From: Bidens hawaiensis | Taxonomy: Eukaryota > Streptophyta > Magnoliopsida > Asterales > Asteraceae | DNA length: 64,000 nt | Assembly: GCA_021521415.1 (NCBI GenBank) | Contig: JAIQDT010001957.1 | Location: 337,849-401,848 of the forward strand | Reading direction: 5' to 3' | Shown here: in pieces, positions 32,811 to 42,142 of the stretch | Position numbering within the stretch: position 1 is the stretch's first letter | Layout of the letters: every line of letters starts with the position of its first letter | Made by a program: the position numbers and the translations under genes | Notes under the pieces: generated by a model | Told to the model about the DNA's origin: nothing | Database searches by the model: none | What the model saw: only the letters and a program-made list of their open reading frames with translations

Positions 32811-35636
32811 ATGGCTACAGTAGCTGGTGCTGGAGGTGCAGGAGGAGACGACGGTGACAATCAGAGGCAATTTTTCCCGGGTCACAATATGTACATCACC
32901 CTTGACCCGGAAGCGAGCGGCGTTGAGGATTACCGCGAGATTATTACTTTCCTCATACGCTCGAGGATTTTTCATGCTATCACGAACACTCTTCCGATAT
33001 CCTTACCAAATATCGAAGACTTTTGGCAGACGGTAGAATACGATTGTCGTGTTGAGCCCCCGGTCATGCGAGCGACTGTGAACAATCAACAGGTTCAGTT
33101 CAACTCTGAACAGATTCGGGTGGCGTTACGGTTTGGAGAAGAGACGAGGGACGACCCAACTGAGTTTGTGGCTCCGTTTCATGATGGAGCGTTTCTCCGA
33201 ATGGGCTATTCTGGTCCATTAGGCGATTCACAGAGACGGAAGGGTTTTCTACTTGGTCAGTGGCGCTTCCTTATGCACGTCATGATAGTTTGCATGTCAG
33301 GAAGGAAGGCGGGCACTGACGGTATGGGTGCGACCATGCAGTCCGCAATGACTGCACTGACTTACAATAAACGCTATAGTTTTAGTCAGATGGTCTTTTA
33401 CGAGATTGACAGACAGAGAAGGGCGATGGCTCGGGAGCGGTTCATTATGTATCCACGTTTCATCCAGATGATATTGAACCATGTGGCTCCAAATCTACCT
33501 CAGAGACGACCGATCAGATACGTAGAATCTGTTAGCAAACGTATCTTTACTCAATGCCGCACTTCGAGTGCGAGGAGCAACCCTGAACGTCGTCCAAGGC
33601 ATACTCCACTGTTTGGGTTTTTAATCAACCCAGAGTATGTTCCTGCTGGTGGGGACGAGTTCAGAGATCCTCAACCACGACAGGCAAGAGCAACTCAAGC
33701 TGCATCTGCTGTGCCTGTTGTGTCGGCTGCAGAGGATATAGATCTTGATGCTGTCTTTGGAGGTCAAGGTTATTTCGATATGGATCAAGTTGATACACAT
33801 GAAGAAGTGCAGGTCTCTGCTGCGCAGGGTTCGGGTGTGAGTGTTACTAGAGCAGCTACGTCGATGGCTGACTCAGATTTGGATGAGATCATGAATGAAG
33901 GGAGACGGTTGATGGTGTCTCGAGAGAGAACGTTTGGGAAGAGAAAGAGAACGGAGGATGATGATGAGTCAGAAGAGGAAGAAGATATACATAAGCTGAT
34001 AAGACGTTCAAGACGGGAAAGGACAGGTGCAGGTATGGGAGCTGGAGAGACTTCAAGGATGGTACGTTTCGCTCCGGCCGCACTGTCTGGTATGTCTATC
34101 GTTCCTACTTCTGTACAGGTTACAAGTACAAGCGCTGCGGATGTTTCCGTGGTGGCTACATCCTCTGCTGGCATTCCATCTACCACTACCATCCAGATGT
34201 CGACTCCGGAGATTGTGTCTCTACCACCTCCAACTCTTACTCAGTCGGTAGTTGCTGCACGATTTGTAGAGTCAACGGTCGTCACTACTGCAGGGTTATC
34301 AGGTATGGTACCACCTGCGGTTACGCCTGCTTCTGATGTCTCGCCTACGACTATGTCAGACTCAGAGAGAATAGCTTCACTAGAGCGGATCGTGGCAGAG
34401 CAATCGAAGACTATTCAACGCCTAGTAGAAGCAAATCAACTACAGTCATCCCTCCTGGTTGAGCATGGGAAAATTATAGATGCCTTGAAGGAGTTCTTGG
34501 CATCTCAGGGGGAGATGAGCTGTAAGGGCGACGAGCTAAGGACGAAAAGAAGAAATGACCGAGACGATGATCCCAATGCATCGAAAGATGCAGGTGGTGA
34601 GCTGCCAAGAACTTCTCAAGCTCTTGGTACTTCCACAGCTCAGGGGGAGTCTGCCGACGCGGCTGGTGGTTCTGGTGGTGATGATGTGGTGTTGGTTGAT
34701 GATGACGTGATTGATGCGTTGAGGGAACTTGACGATGATATGTTCAGTGACGATGTGTTATTTGATGAGGATGTGCTGCCGAGTGATGTGATTGAGAAGA
34801 TCGGTGAGCAGATTGAGATTGAGAATGAGATTGAGGAAGGAGAGATAGTAGAGGAAAATGTCGAACATGACATTCCAGAGGTTGAGAAGCCCGATATGGG
34901 TGATCAGACGGCAGTTGAAGATACTGAATGGGAAGAGCAGCCGAGGTGGAAGGAAGGATATGCTCAATGGTTCGTCAAAACGAAGAAACCGGCAGTCCCT
35001 ACCATGTTCAAAAAGAGTTACAACATTAAGGGCTATGCTGAAGCAAAGAAAGGGATTATATGCTGGATTTATGATGAGCAGTTGCGGCTCTTCGTGATTA
35101 AACGATATGATGGAGTTCAGTACCTTAGAAGAATGTTGAGATCGTTAAACACACTGCCTGAATGTGAGGTTAAAGACTTAGCCAGATTGGGTTTGATCAA
35201 TCGAAGTGATGATAATATGGCTAGAGTCATAGGGAAAATCGTATGGAAAGAGAGCATAAAGGAAAAGAAGTTTGAGCTGTTGAAACCACAGAAAGGGAAA
35301 CTTGTTGAAGACAAGGATAGAGGTTTGAGAGCTGATGGAAAGCCTTGGATGGTTATGAAGTATAAACCAATCCGGTGCCTTAAAGAAGTACCGATGAAGC
35401 TTATGCCCAAGGATGTGCTCAAAGACCTAAAGTGGTGGTTCGTTGATTGTGAGACAGCGGAGGCAGTGATGGAAGATGAGGATGAACAAGAGATTCTTAG
35501 AGTTTACGATCCGATGCATCTTGTTAACTTATCGCAAGCTGATCTGAAGGTGCTTAACGAGAAGAAAATCTTTTATATTCCAGCTTGGAAGGACGAAGCA
35601 AGAAAGTATCAACGAGTTGTGTCGGTGTGTGTTTGA
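32811..35636 (+). CDS. B1 third ORF, 941-residue protein of unknown function
   Basis: An intact ORF between pol and the polypurine tract, in the position of the env-like gene of Sireviruses and retroviruses. Residues 25-280 form a conserved domain (HNMYITLDPEASG; QWRFLMHVMIVCMSGRK from 150; PLFGFLINPEYV near 267) also present in A2 and B2. Near 374 is GKRKR followed by an acidic run and IRRSRRER, resembling a bipartite nuclear signal. 515-565 is heptad-like (coiled coil). 624-694 is strongly acidic. 700-941 is a second conserved domain, ending YQRVVSVCV, with a relative at 61437-61780. I see no signal peptide or membrane helix, so it is not an obvious envelope protein. From memory, similar proteins in composite-family genomes carry doubtful labels; I would not rely on them. 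Confidence 0.85.
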   Translation: MATVAGAGGAGGDDGDNQRQFFPGHNMYITLDPEASGVEDYREIITFLIRSRIFHAITNTLPISLPNIEDFWQTVEYDCRVEPPVMRATVNNQQVQFNSEQIRVALRFGEETRDDPTEFVAPFHDGAFLRMGYSGPLGDSQRRKGFLLGQWRFLMHVMIVCMSGRKAGTDGMGATMQSAMTALTYNKRYSFSQMVFYEIDRQRRAMARERFIMYPRFIQMILNHVAPNLPQRRPIRYVESVSKRIFTQCRTSSARSNPERRPRHTPLFGFLINPEYVPAGGDEFRDPQPRQARATQAASAVPVVSAAEDIDLDAVFGGQGYFDMDQVDTHEEVQVSAAQGSGVSVTRAATSMADSDLDEIMNEGRRLMVSRERTFGKRKRTEDDDESEEEEDIHKLIRRSRRERTGAGMGAGETSRMVRFAPAALSGMSIVPTSVQVTSTSAADVSVVATSSAGIPSTTTIQMSTPEIVSLPPPTLTQSVVAARFVESTVVTTAGLSGMVPPAVTPASDVSPTTMSDSERIASLERIVAEQSKTIQRLVEANQLQSSLLVEHGKIIDALKEFLASQGEMSCKGDELRTKRRNDRDDDPNASKDAGGELPRTSQALGTSTAQGESADAAGGSGGDDVVLVDDDVIDALRELDDDMFSDDVLFDEDVLPSDVIEKIGEQIEIENEIEEGEIVEENVEHDIPEVEKPDMGDQTAVEDTEWEEQPRWKEGYAQWFVKTKKPAVPTMFKKSYNIKGYAEAKKGIICWIYDEQLRLFVIKRYDGVQYLRRMLRSLNTLPECEVKDLARLGLINRSDDNMARVIGKIVWKESIKEKKFELLKPQKGKLVEDKDRGLRADGKPWMVMKYKPIRCLKEVPMKLMPKDVLKDLKWWFVDCETAEAVMEDEDEQEILRVYDPMHLVNLSQADLKVLNEKKIFYIPAWKDEARKYQRVVSVCV

Positions 35637-35705
35637 GAAGGAGTGCACGCTTGAAGTTACAGGATTACGAGACAAGAGCTGAAAGATCAAGATATGAAGC
35701 TACTG

Positions 35706-35718
35706 CCAAGGGGGAGTC
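35706..35718 (+). promoter_or_regulatory. Polypurine tract of B1
   Basis: CCAAGGGGGAGTC lies directly before the 3' LTR. It is the plus-strand primer site and of the AAGGGGGAG type described for Sireviruses. Confidence 0.9.
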
Positions 35719-36040
35719 TGTTGGTGCATAAATGTCAGTAGTTCATTTGTCTAGTGCCTGAGGCGAAGTTGTCGTGTATTTATATAGGTTACGGATTATT
35801 GTTTAGAGAGAGTTCAAGTTCGTGTGAGTTTAAGTTATTGTTCGTGTGAGTCAAGTGACGTGAGGTCGAGAGTCTGTAACTGTGATTATATCACGTGTTG
35901 AGTTATTAATATAACGTGTGTTTGTTCGTATCGTATTCGTGTGTTTGTGAGTTTGTGTTCTACGTCCGTAACGATCTACACAGGGATTCCGCACCTGTGT
36001 ATATCGGGATATCTCGTGTGATCCGTCCAGGGAACCTACA
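35719..36040 (+). repeat. 3' LTR of B1, with 153 bp deletion
   Basis: 322 bp, from TGTTGGTGCATAAATG to GGAACCTACA. Relative to the 5' LTR it lacks the bases equivalent to 23709-23861, which are exactly the inverted-motif block of U3. Elsewhere I count three differences (for example CATTTG for CATATG). The TATA box is retained. Confidence 0.92.
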
Positions 36041-36045
36041 ATTGA

Positions 36046-36764
36046 TATCATGATTGTAGTGATCCAGATTCGGGACTTACAAGAATTGAATAATTAAAAT
36101 CCTACCTTTGAAATGGAAAAATAAAGAAATGATTTTCTTGAACTTTACAAAGAGTGGTGTAAAGAAAGAAATGGGTGGTAGTTAGTTCTTATTTATACTA
36201 AAATGAGAAGGTTACTCTTAAGAATATTATAATGATAAAATTGATTAGGAGGGTGCTTTGGGGAGGAGGTTTGACTAAAATTCAAATGGTGTAGGAAGAT
36301 ATTTTTCATCCTTAAAAAAAATAAAAACTTTATGCAAAAATGAATGTGACATAACTAAATTAAAAGGATGTAATTTGGTTATGCATCAATAATGTTATTT
36401 TATGTGACATTTGAATAAAGAAAAATCATGAGTGTTATAATTTTTATTTATAGATATATTAGTAATGAGTAATATTATTAAATAACTTTAGGAAGGAAAA
36501 ACTATTGCATACGAAATATGTAACATATGGGTATATGTATAATTAACCGATTCACATCGAATAATTTAACGGGTCGGTTTAACAAATACAGTACAAATCA
36601 TAAAAATTGACAAATGTCACATGAAATACATAAAATACCTGAACGAAACTTGAGATAAATATATATATATTTATATATATATGTGTGTGTTTGTGTGTGT
36701 GTGTGTGTGTTTATAAACAAAACCAAAACTTCAAAATGGGTCGGATTTTCGGGATTGAAAATTA
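36046..36764. other. Unassigned AT-rich stretch right of B1
   Basis: No gene. 36055-36078 repeats 24 bases found inside B1 at 31387-31410. 36659-36712 is a compound microsatellite, (AT)n then (TG)n. The rest resembles nothing I can name. Confidence 0.5.
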
Positions 36765-37607
36765 ACGAATGTTACAAAGGGCAAGGCGATTGTTGTTGAT
36801 AAGTCTGCCAAAAAGAAGACCCGGAGAGGTTCTGGAGTTGATATTGTGGAACCCCAATCACAACCAAGGGTTGTGGTTATTCCTCCATAGGTTAATATAA
36901 TTGTTTCACAAGCTCCGGTGGTTACTACTCCTACGAGTACCCCGGTTGTTACATTATTGATTACAGCTTCCATTGATTCGAAATTTGCATCAATTACTTA
37001 ATCTATGTTGTCTACGATGCCATCTCTTAACAAACTATAGAAACAACGAGTCCATCTCTTCCTACAAGACTGATGCAAAGACCTGATTTTTCGTTTTTTG
37101 TTATTCAACAGACCTAAAGGTCCAATGCAGTTGGTTCATCCTTCGTTCTATACCATGCCAGTTCAACATCAGATGTTCAAATTGTTGAATCTGGTTCATA
37201 TGCAAGGAAACCAAATGGCGGTGGATAGATAGTTTCAGGAACAGATGAGAGTTGATCAAAGGCAGATGATGAGAGGTTTGCAGTTTCTATAGAGAGAGAA
37301 CCGGGAATTGAAAGCCCTTGTTACTACTTAGGGGGGGAGAAGATTGCTCAACATGGTGAAATTATCCTTCAACTGGCATGCAAATATGATATGCTCAAGA
37401 AAATGAAGGATAAAGATGATGATAAAGATCTCGAGGCTGGAGGATTTGATCAGCAACCAGGTGTTGGTGCTTCATCATCTAGGAATGTTGCAGCCGAAGG
37501 AAATTCTGATAAGCAGATTGTGTTGTATGGTGATCCTACTAATGTGCAACCCTTGAACACTTTGAAGGTAAAGATGATGTTATTTGTTGATGAACGGGGG
37601 GTTATCA
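36765..37607 (+). pseudogene. Middle of an A-type third ORF, decayed
   Basis: The translation gives Lys/Arg-rich, then Pro/Val/Thr-rich sequence, a glutamine-rich stretch (37200-37330, near MRVDQRQMMRGLQF), then EKIAQHGEIILQLACKYDML, KDKDDDKDLEAGG and QQPGVGASSS. This order, a coiled-coil block followed by an acidic block, matches B1 residues 500-640 in kind but not closely in sequence. In-frame stops are frequent. The frame is interrupted by the gypsy-2 LTR at 37608 and continues with VDTDD at 60145, so gypsy-2 inserted into this ORF. It is probably the continuation of the A2 third ORF. Confidence 0.6.
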
Positions 37608-38269
37608 TGTCACACCCCAACCTACGGCGGAAATGCCGGTGTGTGAGCTGATTTCTCACAGCTCTCAAGGTACTATCATGCAAAATTTAAAATGATAATA
37701 TATATTATTCCAGTTTAAATAATCTAACAAGATTCAATTACCAAACTACATAATCCATGAATACAAATAAGTAAAGAGAAAATAAAATTTAAGTTCTTGT
37801 ATCTTCTCTTTAGCATGCAACCCTAAGTTTATTCAAACAAACTTTATAATCATATCATACGGTGAACTGCATATGCGTTAAAAATACAATAATTTGTCAA
37901 CACTAGGTTGAGTGAGTAAAACACCATATTATGAATACATAATAAGTATAGAAAAATGTGCAAACTGTATCAAGTGAGAAAAACACCATATTGTTAAGCA
38001 CACATTACTAACAGTTGCAAGTTGAGTATTAAATAATAATTAAATATGTAGAAACGCATACGTCCCCAAAACAGTAAAACCGAGTTAAAGGGGGGGAGTG
38101 TGATACTCACCTTATCATATGAGCAACGGGATTTATAAGATGATAAGAATGAAGACGGCGATTCACACGTTCACGATAAAGCCTAATAAAAGATTAAATG
38201 CGGAAACAAACATAAGGATTTGACAGATAGAATAGCGTTTGAGAGTTTGACAATCAATTATTATTTTGT

Positions 38270-38272
<3 letters not shown>

Positions 38273-38346
<74 letters not shown>
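38273..38346. repeat. (AT)n microsatellite
   Basis: About 37 uninterrupted AT units. The matching site in the right LTR (58612-58620) has only four, so it expanded after insertion. Confidence 0.95.
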
Positions 38347-38350
<4 letters not shown>

Positions 38351-38417
38351 TAGTCTTATTATTTATTAGATCCTTTCATTTATTCACTATTATATTTTAC
38401 TATGTAACATTACTTGT

Positions 38418-38465
<48 letters not shown>

Positions 38466-38837
38466 GTACTCAGTATATCCCACCAATAGCAAAGCTATAG
38501 TAGGGTCTGAGGAGGGTAAGATGTAGACAGCCTTACCTCTACCCCATAATGATAGAGAGGCTGCTTCCAGTGAGACCCCCGGCTCGATAGTAGTTTTGCA
38601 TCAAGCCTTGGACATAAGGCACATAGCACTCAATCATCGGGACACCGGCTGATCGGTGCATGTACCCTTGTCTTTCGGCTATCAACGCCACTACATGATG
38701 CCTGATTAACCGTCCGTCACTTTTAACGTTATTTTCACGAGATTAGTAAAATAACGTCAAAATTAGTGCAATTTCACTTTTGCCCACCCGAGGGTTCACA
38801 CATATATACATCATATGTGCGCACCGCAAGCAGGGCT
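38418..38837 (-). mobile_element. SINE-like insertion in the gypsy-2 left LTR
   Basis: 420 bp absent from the right LTR, which reads ACTTGT directly into AAATATAAA. It opens with (TCA)n at 38419-38465. The body has the phrase AGGGTCTGAGGAGGGTAAGA, then GCCTTACCTCTACCCC and AGAGAGGCTGCTTCC, which I recognise from Au-like plant SINEs, here reversed with the simple-repeat tail on the left. The tRNA-related head on the right is too diverged to call. Confidence 0.55.
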
Positions 38838-39035
38838 AAATATAAACAGGTTATAAAAATGCATCTTTATAAAATAAACTAATCAGTTAATTCATAAATA
38901 TATATATATATATATAATGTATATTTGTGGTATTTATAAAAATAAATTTAACCATTTAAATATATTTAATAAATTTTATTTATATAAATCTTAAGAAATT
39001 AAACAAGTTTCTATTATTTATATATACATATACAT

Positions 39036-39535
39036 AGGGTGGGGTTAAAATAAGAAGTGGAGTGTGTCTAAGAAGTGTAAGAAGTAATCTGGTGCGTTAG
39101 ATATGTTGATCTGATGATGAATATGGAAAGTGTGTTTATTGTGCGGTGTGTTTTATTTTAGTTGCGGTGTGTTTTATTAGATCTAATTGTGAAAACACAC
39201 TTTCTACACTTCTTAGGTTATTATAAGAAGTAGAGAGTGTGTTTTTACCATTATATCTAATAAAACACACCGCACAATAAACACACCGCACAATAAACAC
39301 ACTATCTATATCCACCATCAGAAGTAATAAGAGCCGCATAAAACAGTGTAGAAAGTGTGTTTTCACCATTATATCTAATAACACACACCGCACAATAAAC
39401 ACATCGTAACTAAAATAAAACACACCGCACAATAAACACACTTTCCATATCCACCATCAGATCAACATATATAACGCACCAGATTACTTCTTACACTTCT
39501 TAGACAAACCCCACTTCTTATTTTAACCCCACCCT
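39036..39535. mobile_element. Foldback MITE
   Basis: 500 bp with long terminal inverted repeats: AGGGTGGGGTTAAAATAAG on the left and its complement on the right, extended over about 65 bp with a gap. It is flanked by eight-base duplications ATATACAT (39028-39035, 39536-39543). The interior repeats GCGGTGTGTTTTATT in both orientations. There is no ORF. The right LTR of gypsy-2 shows the empty site. Eight-base duplications suggest the hAT superfamily. The low-complexity flanks make that tentative. Confidence 0.88.
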
Positions 39536-39728
39536 ATATACATATGTATATATATATACACACACACACATATGGATATAGTTTTTGATAAAGAAGTGGG
39601 AAAATCACAAGTAACATGGTCAGTTTTTATAAAAGCATAATTTATTTACTGATTATTATAATTATTATTAATTAAAATGGAATAATATAATCAAATTACC
39701 AAAAATAACAAAAAAAGAGGGGTGGCTG

Positions 39729-39790
39729 GGTCTCGAACCCGCGACCTGCCATCCGGAAGCTTAACTAGGGGTGCACCAACCAACTGGGCC
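39729..39790 (-). promoter_or_regulatory. tRNA-like A and B boxes in the left gypsy-2 LTR
   Basis: On the element's sense strand, GGCCCAGTTGGTTGGTGCACC has A-box character and GGTTCGAGACC, about 30 bases further on, is close to the B-box consensus. The right LTR keeps both at 59244-59304. Folding as a full tRNA was not apparent. Confidence 0.5.
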
Positions 39791-39850
39791 GGTGTCTAAC
39801 CTAGTTATAACATCAATTCAAGTATTTATAAATTAACATAACAGAAAACC

Positions 39851-40393
39851 TGTTGGTGCATTTTGTGACCGTCGCTATGCAATTCTGTTCAGCGGAAACG
39901 AAGTACGAAGTTAGAACAACTTCGCCATAGGCGAAGTTGTAACAACTTCTGCCATAGGTGAAGTTAGAACAACTTCGCCTTAGGCGAAGTTATAACAACT
40001 TCGCCTACAGGCCCAAGCCCAGGCCCGCGAAGTTGTGTATCTATATATAGGTGTGTCTTGTTTAGAGTTGGGAATCCAGAAAGTCAGAGTGTTTTGCGAT
40101 CAGTTTAATTGTCTAGAGAGAAACCGAGAGGGAGAGTCGTGTGGGACGGCCCGAGGTAGAGCTCACCTCGGGTCGGCCGTCATTTTTTTTCGTGTTTGGT
40201 ATGTAATGTGTTTCGATTATTATATAAAAGATCTGCAGATGTGTTTATCCCATTCGTGTGTTTGTTCGTGTGTTTGTATGTGTGTAATCGTGTTCTTCGT
40301 CTTCTACACCATTAAACGAGTCTAGGAGGATTCCGCACTCCTAGACCTCGTGCGGATCTCGTATTGATCAGCGACGCCCCGCGGGAACCTACA
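39851..40393 (+). repeat. 5' LTR of element C
   Basis: 543 bp, ends TG..CA. The U3 motif block is at 39900-40030 (AACTTCGCC / GGCGAAGTT, both orientations). TATA-like CTATATATAGG is at 40040-40050. The 96-codon open stretch inside it is shared by the other LTR and has no protein features. Confidence 0.92.
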
Positions 40394-40395
40394 AG

Positions 40396-40408
40396 TGGTA
40401 TCAGAGCC
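40396..40408 (+). promoter_or_regulatory. Primer-binding site of element C
   Basis: TGGTATCAGAGCC, two bases after the LTR. Confidence 0.9.
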
Positions 40409-41589
40409 TTAAGCTCCTATGCTATGGTTCGAGATCTGCGTTTTGGTGTTTCTGGCACGTTTCTGATGCGTTTTTGGCCGAACAGCCGCCGCAGGCGAAG
40501 TTATGGGGTTCAGGCGAAGTTGTCGCTTAAATTTTAGGGTTTAGGCGAAGTTATCAGTCAGGCGAAGTTATGGACAGGTGAAGTTATGGACAAGCGAAGT
40601 TATGGACAGGCGAAGTTAAGGAGGGGCGAAGTTGACTTTTAGGCGAAGTTGACTTTTAGGCGAAGTTGACTTTAGGCGAAGTTAAAAAAAAAAATTATTT
40701 GGAGTTTTTGTCTGTATGGCCAGGTGTACACGATTATTGTGAGACCGAAGACGTTGTTCCGTCAATGAGTGAAACTTGTTATCTCTTGGTCTTACGTATG
40801 AACAAATACGTGTCAACTCTGGATATGGAGTTGAGGTTGTGAATGGGATATTGATTGAAACTGGATATTGACACTTATTTGGGTGTTTGTGAGCAATGAA
40901 ATAGTTGTTGTTCGAGATTGACCAACTGAAGAAAGTCAAATTGAACTGAAGGTTTTTGTCATTACTGGATTGCGGTCAGAGCATATTATTTATGTTATTT
41001 TCAAGGCGTTCGAGAATTGGATCCTGAAACGTGATGCTTATTTATTAAAGTGAAAATTTTGGAACAAGTTGGATTTAATCGGGAATTAAAGTGTTTATGT
41101 TCTTGATCGTTATCCCTGGTGATTGAAGATGCCTCGGATTAATTAATGGTCATGTGTTTTAGATTCTGTCAAGGTGGTTTTGTGATGAAATTGATCACTT
41201 GATGTTGAGTAGTTGAAGATTAAACCTTATCGTATGCCGACGTGTTGGTGAAGTTGTGGAGGGAGCCCAACTTCACGTGTTGGTGAAGTTAGAAGAACTT
41301 CACGTGTTGTGAAGTCAGAAGGACTCACGTGATTGGTTGAGATGATCAATTAGGCACGGGGATGCATGCATTTCAAAGACCTCAATCTATATAGTCGGAG
41401 AAGCTTACACTGAAGGGGAGATCTGATATGGAAGACGCTGGGTGATTGGTAGATTTGTGAAGCTACAAGAAAGTTTCAGACACGGCTGGTTGAAGAGCAA
41501 ACAGAAGATCATCAGTTAAGAGGGAGTCTGTTGGTGCATGTTTTGTAACAGATGATCTTTTGTGTTTGTTAGAATTGAGAGCAACGGTC
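40409..41589 (+). other. Element C interior, non-coding
   Basis: 40490-40690 carries twelve GGCGAAGTT-type repeats, all in the same orientation, the last few at a 19-20 base period. 40700-41220 has no ORF or repeat I can support. 41240-41340 has GTTGGTGAAGTT alternating with AACTTCACGTG. At 41521-41531 lies AGAGGGAGTC followed by TGTTGGTGCATGTTTTG, a second polypurine tract plus LTR start. Confidence 0.75.
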
Positions 41590-41590
41590 A

Positions 41591-42142
41591 AAGGGGAGTC
41601 TGTTGGAGCATTTTGTGACCGTCGCTATGCAATTCTGTTCAGCGGAAACGAAGGACGAAGTTAGAACAACTTCGCCATAGGCGAAGTTGTAACAACTTCT
41701 GCCATATGCGAAGTTAGAACAACTTCGCCTTAGGCGAAGTTAGAACAACTTCGCCTGTAGGCCCAAGCCTAAGCCCGCGAAGTTGTGTATCTATATATAG
41801 GTGTGTCTTGTTTAGAGTTGGGAATCCAGAAAGTCAGAGTGTTTTGTGATCAGTTTAATTGTCTAGAGAGAAACCGAGAGGGAGAGTCGTGTGGGACGGC
41901 CCGAGGTAGAGCTCACCTCGGGTCGGCCATCATTTGTTTTCGTGTTTGGTATGTAATGTGTTTCGGTTATTATATAAAAGATCTGCAGATGTGTTTATCC
42001 CATTCGTGTGTTTGTTCGTGTGTTTGTATGTGTGTAATCGTGTTCTTCGTCTTCTACACCATTAAACGAGTCTAGGAGGATTCCGCACTCCTAGACCTCG
42101 TGCGGATCTCGTATCGATCAGCGACGCCCCGCGGAACCTACA
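41591..42142 (+). repeat. Polypurine tract and 3' LTR of element C
   Basis: AAGGGGAGTC at 41591-41600, then a 542 bp LTR from TGTTGGAGCATTTTG to CGGAACCTACA. It matches the 5' LTR with a dozen or so substitutions. Confidence 0.92.

Larger units (their letters stand above)
23671..36040 (+). mobile_element. Copia retrotransposon B1, near complete (12.4 kb)
   Basis: It has both LTRs, primer-binding site, gag, an open pol, a conserved 3' non-coding region, an open third ORF and a polypurine tract. The bases before the 5' LTR (23666-23670) and after the 3' LTR (36041-36045) are both ATTGA, a plausible five-base target duplication. A caution is that the element's own primer-binding region starts ATTGG. 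The two LTRs differ by about three substitutions over 322 aligned bases plus one 153 bp deletion, so insertion is recent. Gag has three in-frame stops, so this copy probably cannot move by itself. The third ORF and multiple purine tracts resemble Sirevirus organisation. Confidence 0.9.
39851..42142 (+). mobile_element. Non-autonomous LTR element C
   Basis: 2292 bp with two LTRs (39851-40393 and 41601-42142), primer-binding site, polypurine tract and five-base target duplication AAACC (39846-39850, 42143-42147). The 1.2 kb interior has no gag or pol. The LTR start TGTTGGTGCATTTTG, the primer site, the GGAACCTACA end and GCGAAGTT motifs link it to B, whose proteins it may use. Its insertion interrupts the left LTR of gypsy-2. 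Confidence 0.92.

Noticed and set aside
33785..34192. 135-codon minus-strand frame opposite the third ORF
   Set aside because: It is a shadow of the plus-strand ORF in Ser/Asp-rich low-complexity sequence, with no start context or homologue seen.
38266..38526. 86-codon frame of Tyr-Ile and Ser runs
   Set aside because: It is the translation of (AT)n and (TCA)n microsatellites.
39727..39795. Functional tRNA gene
   Set aside because: Only A-box and B-box-like pieces are present. I could not fit acceptor and anticodon stems, and the sequence is part of an LTR.
40035..40325. 96-codon open frame, repeated almost exactly at 41785-42075
   Set aside because: Both copies lie inside the two LTRs of element C, cross the TATA and expected transcript start, and show no protein features. 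The match reflects LTR identity, not coding selection.
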